Below are positions 12,101 to 24,100 of a DNA stretch of 29,751 bases, piece after piece. Source of the stretch: Phoronis australis (taxonomy: Eukaryota > Phoronida > Phoronidae); the NCBI GenBank assembly GCA_002633005.1, contig NMRA01001201.1, positions 1 to 29,751 on the forward strand, written 5' to 3'. Position numbers and translations under genes: made by a program. Under the pieces are notes generated by a model. The model was not told the DNA's origin. It saw nothing but the letters and a program-made list of their open reading frames with translations, and made no database searches. The stretch's first letter is position 1. Each line of letters starts with the position of its first letter.

Positions 12101-15100
12101 GGCGTCCCTGGATTCAGGTCAGGAACGGTAAACTTCCGGATATTTGGTTTCACGGGAACTGATGACGGCTTCTCATGTGAAGCATTCCAAGACAACTAAA
12201 AGAGCAGATAACTTGTTGTAGTTGACAGTATTTTCTGGACAGTTATCATTGAGATGAAACTTTCTGTATGTATGCCATGAAAGTACAGCGGCATAACATA
12301 CATAACTTATCATTTAGCACACGTTTCTCAACTGCACGATGTTCCTCTTCGAAAAAAATGTGTTTAAACAACCTGCAAAATCAATTGTTTGAACAGATCA
12401 AGGTCACGAACCATAACACAGAAATGAGTTCATTTTGGGACTGTTCTGGCTCAAGTCTGGAAGTGAATAACAGAAAGGTGCGGCAGAACGTGGTCTGAAA
12501 TACCAGATTGTTAGCGCGCTACCGTTGTCACGGAAATACATGTAGTTCCACGATCGGTAACCAATGGCCCCGTTCTACTTATCTTATAGAGGGAATACGT
12601 CAACGTGAATGTACGTAATTTCACATTTTTATTTTTTTGCTTTCTGTTGTATTATCATTTACAAAACAATCCATATATAATTGAGATACTTTTTAGTTAA
12701 CAGTCGGTTTCTCGCACTTTATCAAAAGCTTAAATTTGCCATTGTGATGAGCAGACGAGACGATTACACTCCGCCGCGAACGACCTTTGTAACGTTGGTA
12801 GGACGTTATTTTCATTTGTTCGCGTTATTTTTTTTTCTGCTTTGGCTTTCAGACTTGCCGGATCGACTCTCTTAATTGCAAAAAAACAGGCGGAAAAGCC
12901 GGCAGAGTTCACGGCCCAACTCACTGGTCCTGCAAGTCAGCGCTTGTTCTATGTTCAGAGAGAGTCGAACTTGTGTAGAATGAGTGTAGAGGATTGTGGG
13001 TCATGGGTCGACGGGGTAGTGGGTCGTGAGTTGGGGGGTCGTGAGATGAGGGGGTCGAGGGGTTTTAGAACAATCCTTAATTTTGCATCGTTTTTCTTGG
13101 TACTCATTATTTTATGATTCTTTCTTAATTCAATAGTTCAAGGTGATGATACAAGCATCTGATATGTGCTTCAAAGTTCCAGCGTACGATTGTGTGGCAC
13201 CTTTCAGACCCATTCAAGAATGCCATTCCGTTGTTGCGCATCTCAGTCCATGAATCTGCGTCTGATCACGTGTAGATGTCGCTCCAGTGTAGCCACATTA
13301 ACCACATAAAAGAGCTTGTTCGACAAAGATGTTAGTTTCGATAGGTTGTTTGCTTTCCCGTTTTGAAACTTTTTTGAAATATAAAGGGGCAATTAAATCA
13401 AATTTCAGGTTACTCAAATAAACAACAGTGAGGCAGCTTTGCAGCACATGCGCTGAAATGGTAAACAAATGGTCACAAGCACCGGTTTTCATTACTATAA
13501 TGTAACTACGGGGAGACAACATACCTTATACTCTGTTAAGACTCCATTTTTTCGACATGGTTCAACCCAGTGAACAGTCAATGAGTTTGGTGTTCTGTCC
13601 TTGCACAAAACGTTTTCTGGCATTTCAGGAACTGAAAATGGTGAAAGCGGTGTACATATTTAGCTTCTCGTCGTAATATTACATATGTGTAAGATACAAA
13701 CACTGCATATACTGTAAACGAGGGACACGTGTCTTTCAATTTTGACTGAATGACGGCAAGGAAAGGTCTTCTCCGGTCATTTCAGTGTCGTTAAGACTTT
13801 GGTAATTAAGCTGATATTCCCGTATGACGCCGTTAGGGGGACACGGTGGAATCCAGGCATAGGATTATTTGAAAGCCACAAGACGGATTTGTAGTAAAAG
13901 TACAAATGTTATTAGTCAGATACTTGAAAGTAACACTCACATCAAGTATCCGCAAGGTTTAATGCCATCAACTTCTACCATCATACATGTAGGCAATGTG
14001 TCATTGTAGTATTGGTGAATCCACAAGCAGAATGCATAAGGTAATGTTCTCAAAGTGAAGAAGTCCGTGTTGAATTATAATATTTGTAAATGCCAAACAA
14101 TATGCCTCAGTCATCTTTCGTTTTTTTGTAAATCGTACTCGAATGAATAATAATGAACTTAATATCTTAAGGGTTAATGAGCACAAAACGCTTTCCTAAA
14201 AGTCTGTCAACTGTCGTTATAACTCACCCTCCTCTCTCGTAGTAAATATAACGTCATCACTCCAAGGTCCTGCACCAGCAGCAGTATAAGCACGAACTCG
14301 TACAGTGAATGGGATGCCGGGATACAGGCCAGTTATATCCGTTTTAAGTTCGGTAAACGTTCCGTTCTTGTTGATTGAAGCAGAGGAACAAGTGGTCCTG
14401 TCGTTAGTAATCATGTATTCGTGGTGAGATATAACTCCATTTCTGTCTTTACAGTTCATCTTAGAGACTTTGATTGACAGTGATCGAGTGCCCTCGGTGA
14501 GGCTAGTTACGGAAACCTTGCCCGATGGTGCTAAAGACAATATTTAAATGAAGATTGCATTAATTATTGTCAGCCATTCAGGCGAGGTATGCATGTACAT
14601 CGTTTTCAAATTTTATGAATGCACGATGACGCCAACAAGCAAATAGAATCATCGGAAATATGAATATCCAAAAGGGATATTACTGGCAAGTAAATGTGCT
14701 CTTTGTATTTCAGTGATGTCATTTTTTCGTAAAAATCACAGAAGTTATTGGACAGCTGTTTAGCGCAGATCGCCTTCCCATTTATCAAGAAGGTTTCGTA
14801 CCGTCGTATTTTCCTAAATTTGTCCGTTGTAATTCGATAAAAAAATCCGTGTAAAGCACGCTAAGAGACGTCCGTATTCGTACGTGAGCCGATTTTGCTA
14901 TAAGTCAAGAAGGGGACATCTTTGTGCCGTGGCGGGACTGCGGGATACATCTCTAAGGAGGCAGACCATTTTAAAGTGACCCAAAATAAACCCGCTTTCA
15001 AAGTGAATTAACCTCGCAGCTGGCATCCCACTTGTAATGACGTATTCCTAGCTTATAAGCAATAATTATTGGTCTCACACCCTTTGCAAAAATTAATAAC

Positions 15101-18100
15101 AGTGATATCAAGCTATCCGTTTCTTTAACATTTTCGTCGCCCTCACCGTATTCAAGGGTACTTCCGTTTATTAACCTTTCTTCACCCAAAGATTTTGTTT
15201 TAGCAGCAACCTTTATCTCGTATTTTGAGTTTGGTTTGAGAGTCCTGATATCCTTTCTCGTTGAGTGAAGAATTTCCGTGACTTCATCTCCACTGTGTCC
15301 GACTGTGCACTGCAAGACTTTGACTAGTCTATAAGTAAGCCGATATCCTTCAATGGGACATCCATTACTTTCGGGCTCCTTCCATACGACCGTTAGTGAA
15401 GTGTTGGTGGCGCTGCCAGTCTCAATACCGAGATCCTGTACATGAGAAGGCGCTATAAAAGAGCACATTCTTCTCATGATAACTATTATGTAGTACGCAT
15501 GCCATCGAGACTCTCATATGATCTTCTGAATGACAAAAGTAGCTGCAAAACAAATTGAAGTAATTATATACGCCTTTTTTTTCTGCCTCAACAGAAACAG
15601 GCTTCTACTACACAATATCCATGTAAAATTGATTGATTACTTGATTGATTGATTGATGAGTTCTTGAATTGAATAAATAGTTACAATGATTTCATTTTAA
15701 AAACTTCAACAGGCTTGAAGAATCATGCCTTTTGTAAAACATGCAAAGGTGCAAAAATAATATTTTACTCTAACACAATACTTATATTATTCCTTATTGT
15801 TAAATTAATAGTTAATCAGATTATTGGTCTGCATAACGTTGACATTCTTAAACTGGCGTGAAAATGTATATCGAAAACACTATTTTAAGTTTCGTCATGA
15901 CGCCTCCTGTGACGCGTCACGTGACCCAATGAATATAAGTCGAAAGATTTGTACCCAGGGTTATAATTACTTGGTTATGTGACTTTGTCACAGGTGGCGT
16001 GCAGACCAACCTAAAAACATTTGGGATATTATCATATTTCATACACACCATATTTTCGTCACATCGCGTGACCAACAGTTGAGCCTGAAACGATCTTTAC
16101 CATCACTTTTCAGGCTTTATCAATAAGTCATTTGATATCACAAACATATGACAGTATAAAGAAGAGTAAATATTACGTATGCACTATGAACGCACTAATT
16201 TATGTAATACACTTACATGTATATACATACTTATTAATCTTCGAATTTTATATCCGTAAGAAACTAATTTAATGTAACTTTTGAAATCTTATCGAAGTAT
16301 CTTAGCCTCAGTCTATATTTCTGAACATGGAAAACCAGTAAAATTGATTTTTCAGACTTTTTAACAATAAGTCATTAATTAGGTCACGTGAGCATGTCAG
16401 AAAATCCATAGACTTTCTAAATCATAATTTCGTTTTCACTTTATGCAGTTTTTATTTGCAAAATCAATTCCCATCGTCGTTTTCATGGGAACCCTGCTGA
16501 AAGCATAGATGTAACATCTGCAAGTTGTATAAAAATCCAATCAGCCATTGCCGAGATATATTTTTCAAAGATTTGGAACTTTTCTTGGGTTCTACATAAA
16601 CATTTAGAGTTCGCAAGTTTAAGGTTGGCCAACTTCAATAAAGTCTCTTTCGCTTCCTTGAATCTGATCATGTTTTCGATGTTCTTTTGTATGCAGAAAT
16701 AGAATTCTATTACGGTAAGACACACTACGTGACCAGTTTTAACGTACCAATTGTATTTCCGTTTTAGCCAGCTAAATAGGGTGAGAGGAAGCTTTAACGA
16801 CTCAAATGAAACACACGTAATAAACACGAGTGTCCGAATACAAAATGAAAATTTCACGACAAACAAAATGCCACCTGTAATACACAAGTCCTTACTAAAT
16901 ACAATGTCATACATTTCATTCTCACACCAGCAACAACCTGTGCATGACACTGGAGAAAGTAATTAACCTCAGATAAGTACCTTTATTTCGGCTGGTGATG
17001 TTCTTTTCGCGGGACACTGTGGTCATGTGCTTATTGAATGTCCTGACTCTTACTCGCCAGTTGGTGCACGGTGCCGTGTATAGTGAAGCACTACTCGATG
17101 TAATGTTGGACGTACTCTTCCATGTGGTATCTGTTCTGTTGATGTACTCTACTACATACCACCCCGGTGTACCACACCTCCATCCAGTTTCCTGAATGTT
17201 GCACATTTGAGCAGTTTTAGCAGAATGACAATCAACAAAATATAGGCTTTTTCGTAAACATTAAAACAACGTGTAAATGCAGGAGTCTGCGTATAATGAG
17301 TGTAGGTAAGTCCCACAATATGGGCAATTGCTGTTGATATTGGTGAAGGCAAAAACAGATTATTGCTAAACTCTTGGAATCGTTGAAATGAATGGAATCA
17401 TCTGAATTTAGGTGATCACACAATAAAGGAATACGTTTGAATCAACCAGCGTCAGTTGTGTATTTAATATCAATTCTCGCAATGTAATAGCTTGCTGTAG
17501 CTAACAGCTGAGTCGCGTCTTCATTATTTTACTTACGACCAAACGGATGCCATTTCTAGAGACACAATCATCAATTAATTATGTAAAGGGACGAGTATCC
17601 CAGAAGCAAGGCTCTGGCAAAGCCGGGTGAACTTATGTGAACATTTGCTTTCATACATGGGAATATCTCGCGAAGTATTGGGTAGTCGTTAAGGAACACA
17701 CGCCCGGTCTAACGTATTACCAAAAACCACTACAGTTCTTAACAAACTATGAATATACCCGAGGACGATAGCAAGTAAGAAAAAATAAAGACTCGTATAA
17801 CGATGCCTGGAATTCAGCAGATCATTTTTCAAACCCAATGTTTAGTCTTCTATTTAAAATTTGTAAACAATGAAGTCTTACTGGCCAGTTTATGCCGATT
17901 GTGTTAACATCTGTGTTTGATAGACTTGGCTCTGAAGTCTCTGGCTCTGAAATTCAAAACATAGTAATGGTAACGTAAGTATATAGTACACTGTATGTAC
18001 CTGTACCCAGCATGCGGAAACAGATACTGGCTTATTTATAACTACTAACTTAACGGCTAAAGCGGACTGGCATGCAGTGGTGACAAAATCGTTTTCGAAA

Positions 18101-21100
18101 AATTCTATTTAGAGTATTTTGCTAGTTAAAATATAAGTTATTAAAATTCCCCTACTACTATAAGCAGCCAGTGTACCTCCACACACTTCCACTTCCGGAC
18201 TGGAGTTCCCAAGCAGATCACCTGCAACCTTTATCCGTATTCTCACCCAGTACACGTGACTCACGTCTGTGTTGGAGATACTATAAGTGAACGTTGGCTG
18301 ATTTGAGACGTTACTGACTTCTTCGGGAGTCCACACAGCACCACCAACTTTTTTGTACTCTATAACGTATTTTTCAACCGGTCCCACGCCATGATCCGTT
18401 CCACTCCGCCAGGCTGTCCAACGAACAGATAAAGTTGTTCTTGTTCTTGACACGACTGCTGGTGGATCTTTGAGTCTGGCAATTTCTATAAAAGTAGAAG
18501 GACGCACTCATACAGAGGGCTCTTACTTCAAATAAAATGTAAAAAGAATCTTTAAAGTCGATACTACACCTTTCTTTCTTTCCAATCTCGAAGAATAACG
18601 CAATTAAACAAAACCTGTTTGCTTGTTTGTCACTTAGGATTTGAAAAGGGCAAGGTGAGTATCGACTGAGCCACAGATTTTGCATGGATCCCGTCCAGTC
18701 GTTTGGTCTACATGTTGATGTGCGTTTTATGACGTATTTGGTAGATGTGTATTTCCTTGAACTCAAATTTCAAATATCCCAGGTAACGATGAAACTTCTA
18801 ATACGCCGTATTTGGAGATTAATTTACAGTACGATCATAATATTGTAAATTCAGTTCATATAAAACCTTATGGACAAGTCATTGTGTTTATTCAAAAAAC
18901 TTCAAAACTGTTTTCTGAAAGTAGCAGCCGGTAGAGTAGATTTATAACTTGATACAAATTCGCCATTAATTGGTAAAATGTAATAAAAAACCTACATTCG
19001 TATAAAATAACTGATTCGAGTACAAATCCTAATTTATTTTGAAATGTCTGCCCACGCTGAAATAGCAAAAGCAATGTTAAAGTTTTCCAGTTCATCATTT
19101 CGTTTTCTTTTCTTGCAACGTTTGGTTATTTCACAAAAAATCTTAAAGGCTCTGGTTTTATACACTGTAACCCTCATGCAAAAACAACACACTCTAAAAA
19201 CAATCCTTAAAAGTTTTGGGAGCAGTGCAACCACCAACATGTGCTGAAAGTTTCACACGAATCCATTTCCGAGAAAGTATGTTCCAACCTAAATCACATT
19301 TGAACAGTTTTCTAAGGTATTACACAACCATAAACGATTCATTGTTGTCGCAGGGTAGGCAGTAACTGTTTACAAACCTGTCTGACAGTACGGGAAAGTC
19401 ATGTACCCGGGAGCACACGCAACACTACAGAGGAGGCCAGTATACCGGTTACAAATGGTGCTGGTGTTACAATGGCCGCACTTTTGCTGACAATCTGCAC
19501 CGTAATACCCTTCTTGACATTCTGAAATGTGGAAGACGGAGATTGACAATAACACACTTTGGTGAACACTATAATTAATGACCTATTCACCAAAAGCAAT
19601 AAGACATATTTAATACGTGATATCTTACAAGCCCTTAAACATTGCAATACACAAGCTTGCTTTTGCTGCGACGATCTAGAATGTGAAAGAAAAGGCATCT
19701 GGTTTTGTATCACAACTTGAATCACTCTATCAGCTTCGATAGTGTAACCCTCCGCCGCGGACATCTGTGGATATTATACCGCTTTCCGAAAATGCATGCA
19801 TGCATACAAATATTTAACAAATACACATACACACACGCACATCATGCACACACACGCGCATAAACATATTAATGAGAGTGTAGGAACGGAGTGCAGGCAA
19901 ATAATATAGATCCAAGTCACTTTATTGAATTGTAGTTATCCTTAAATTTCGTTCTCCTTGTTTTTGTATACGAACCGTATGGACAATGTTTCGAAATGTT
20001 GTTTTACTACAGTCTCATTATGAAAAATACTGGGAGAATAAGCCGTACCATGAGGATCAGTTTTCATGTGTTTTATATCCTGTGTTACATCATATTTCAC
20101 ATTGATGTTGTACTCTGTGAAATCTATGAGCTTGTGGATGTGTTTGTATTGTTTATGTGTTGTTTTGTGTGGATGTGGTGTGAATGGGTCAGGATTGTAC
20201 GGCTATGTTTTTTTTCGATATTTGATTGTAGTTTGATGCATATGCATATGCATAACAGTTATAATGATGACAGGCGAACTTAAAATAACCTCATAGAATT
20301 GCAGAGGGCTGGGTCTCCATGAAAAACGAAAGGATGTTCTCAATTATTTAGGAGAAAAACAGTACTCCATTTGTTGCCTACAGGACATACGCTTTACTAA
20401 AAGAGGAGAAAATATTAGATCGATGTGGGTATATGAATGTTTTTTTTTTACAATTCAAATACATCAAACCTCAGTGGTGTGGCGATCCTCTTTAAGAAAA
20501 CTTTTGGATATAAATTGCATAACATTATGCAAGATTACAATGTAATAACCTAAGTTCGATTATTACTATCAACGAGGCAAGAATAACGTTAATTAATACA
20601 CATTGTCCAAATAGGGAAAAAATAAAACAAGAAATTCAAGATATAAGAAATTACTTTGTTATTCGGGCAGGCGATTTTAATCTTGCTCTCGATAAGTCTA
20701 AGGACACGTTTAATTATGGACAGGTTAATAACCCGAAGTCACGGATTAAGTTGACGAACATTTTTATAGTATTGTCTATTGCCGATGTTGGGTGGAAGCT
20801 TAGCCCCAATAGTAAAGAATACACTTGGGGAGCTGGAAGTAAACGATCCAGACTAGATTATTCTTCTAATTTCAGAAACCTTTTGACGACTCCGTTATAG
20901 AATTTGGTTACCTGTCCGAACATTCAATGGTTTTATAAGAAGTGATTTTCCAGGAGGAGGAAATCATTTTGGAATTTTATTAGCTCTCTCGTAAAAAAAT
21001 GATTTCATTGCAACGGTCAAGGATACTATTAAATTTAGTAAAACAACAGTATATGACTGACGACATCCAGACAGTCGATGGTGCAAGTACATGTAATTCA

Positions 21101-24100
21101 GATTTCCAATTGTTTATAAATGATCAACTTTTTCTTGAAACATTGTTGATAGAGACTCGCGGCAAAACAATTTCCTTCTCTACTTACTTAAAAACGTGAT
21201 AGAGCTGAACAGCAACTTATCAAAGAAATAAGCTTGTTGGAAAAATTTCTAAGCCTTGATAAGGAACTACTGGAACAAAAATAATCAACTTGCCGAGCTA
21301 AGGCAAGGTAAGTTAAGAGGTCTTATGACTAGGTCGAGAGCAAGATGGATTGAAGAGGGTGAAAAACCTTCCAAACCATATATTACTGGTGCAGTTGCAG
21401 GAAATAAGGAACATTTGATTTCGCAATATGCGGACGACACATCAATGTACGTTGGTTGGGTCGAATTTGTCATTGACTAGCATACTGAATGTATTACATT
21501 TGTTTGGTAATATCTCCGGTCTCCAAGTGAATGTGGATAAAACAAAAGCCATATGGCTTGGAAGTAAAACTTGATGACGTGATTCCTACAAAAAGAACGT
21601 CTGTCTTGGATTTCTGGGGTGGATTTTGACACTCAATTGAATAGTATGACGCATAAGAACTTCACTGCAAGAATAACTGCGATTAAGTCTTAAACGCTGT
21701 TTGGGAGAGTAACTGTATATAAAACGTTAGCTATTTCTAAACTTAATTTTCTGTTGTCAAGTTTACTCGAAATGATAAAATTAAAGGAACTAAGGCTTGT
21801 TTAGCTATTGATCAAGGGGGATTTGAAGTGGTACATATGCATACTTTCAGCAAAGCTTTAAAACTCGCCATGACCCTTAGATATTTTGAAAGTCCTGTGT
21901 CTAAAAACGTTGAAATACTGTAATCACTCTAACCGTGCTTAAAAAACTTTGTTTCATTTGGAGATGACTTTATTAAGTCGACGTTAAATCTATTTGGCAA
22001 TTCCTACTGGCGCGAAGTATTTGTAAGTATATCTTTCTACAAGAAAATATTTTTTTTGTGAGTAAAGAGGACTTCTTGAATCAACCTTTGTGGTTTAATA
22101 GTAACTTGGCGATCGGAGGCACATGTGTTTTTATAAGCTTTGGTTTGTAAAAGGCTTAAGACTTATCAGAGATACGTTACCTCTGATGGTGATTTCGCTA
22201 GTTTAAATCATATGATAAATGGGTTTGATGTAAAAAACAGAAATTAATGGCGTTGTTTCTGTTTTAAGAATGTTTCAAAAAAGTATATTAAAATTCGTTT
22301 TCGGGGTTCTAATTTATGTTCCCTTTGTAATAAACTCCAGGGACGCTGTCACATTTACTTTGAGAATGTTGCCTTGTACAAGTTTTTGGAAGAAATTCAG
22401 AAAACTACTTCCAAAGTGTCTCATTGAGCTTCCCAACTGTCTGTCTTAGGATCGACTTATTCTTGGGTTTTATGAGACGCGAGATTTCGTATTTAACATT
22501 TTGGTTTTACCAGCACTAGAACTGCATGGCGTACATGACTGATTAGAGGACCACGTTTTACGAATTGGCACATTACCGACAAGAAATTAGGTCCAAATTT
22601 GCAAAATGGTCCACCCGACCGAAATGAAATCAAAATTTGACACATAAATAGCGAAAAATTTCGAATGCACCATGCAATTTTGATATTATTTTCACTTTTG
22701 TATTTTGGACATTGATAACTTTCCTGTGACGTACGTTTTTGTCTTCGAAGTAAAAAGATAATTTTCGGTTTGACTGTTTCACACAGTCTCGAACCCTTAA
22801 TTTAAAAGAATTTTTATCAATTGCCTTGAAATATGGTACAAAATGGAACGTTTTATTAAGAATCATATAAATTATTCATGTCAGCCTAAAAAGTGTCTCT
22901 AAGGTTGTCAAACGTTTTGGGTATTGGCGCTATGCAACTATGTCATCACTTGTGCCTGTGTAATCTCTGGCCCACGGTCAGTTATGAATGCTGAATGAGT
23001 GAAATAGTATAATGAACATGTCAGACAACATCATGGTCCCTGAAATGTTGATTCCCATTGATTCAGATCTTTCTTAAAACCATTATAAATGTAATGTAGA
23101 ATGCGCAACGATGGTTCATTTTTGTACAAAAATGAAGAGAACCTATTTGACAGATTTTTAAAATATGTTTACATATCCAAGGTATATCCAAAAACATAAA
23201 TTTTATTGTCCATAGCCCGGCAGTTTGACTTGTGAAAGTACTTGAGTGACACCAACTTTCAACAATACATAAAAATGCTTACGGATATACATCCAGTGTC
23301 ACGTGATGAATGCAGCAAGATCATTAATATCAATTTCATATGGTATTCCTCGTATCCCACTTCCTAGCCCCGTTATGTGTTTTCTCTCGTTCTTTTGATA
23401 TTGGAAAGTTCCTGTTATCAGTATGCAAAAACGTGTCATTTTCATGGCAAACATGTCAGGGTCCTTCGGTAAAAGCTAAGGGGTCAATAAGTGCAACATT
23501 GGTGATTTTTGTATCAGAGCCACACCATGATCACATACACTACGTTTAAGATGAATCTGGAAGATGATCCCTTCAGTGATTTTTTGATATCTTTTGATTT
23601 TCTCGTGGAATGGCTTGTTACATTTAATACTGTTTTTAACCAGAGTAAAACCTGTGACACGTACATACATGCATGCTAGATGTTGTGATCCGCCACGTCA
23701 ACAGTCTGAATGAAGTATTTAAATGTCATCAGAAAAAAATAAACTTAAGAATTTAAAGCATATTGAATACATGTAAATAAAAATTACGTGAATTGGCATA
23801 CGGCATTATTCCGCGTATCAGTCTCTACCTGCGGTCTCGGGCGAAACGCGGATTAATGTCTGGTGGGACATTATTTCACCCACTCCACTTTCGGCATGTT
23901 TTATGAATGAATCCATGGATAGTTCTCAGATTTATCCATGCAACTTTTTGCCGTCGGAGTTGCAGACCGCAGCAAAGCAGCAAAACGTCAGTGATATTGG
24001 AAGGCAGAAAACAATTAATGCAGTCAATATCAAAAACAACACGAGAAATTTCCACTGAACGAACACGAGGCTATAGTTTTGCTAAAAATCGCGAGATTCA

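Noticed and set aside
16483-16950. 155-codon minus-strand open frame in the intron next to exon 5
   Set aside because: No motif or splice-consistent join; a frame of this length is plausible by chance in about 30 kb of AT-rich DNA.
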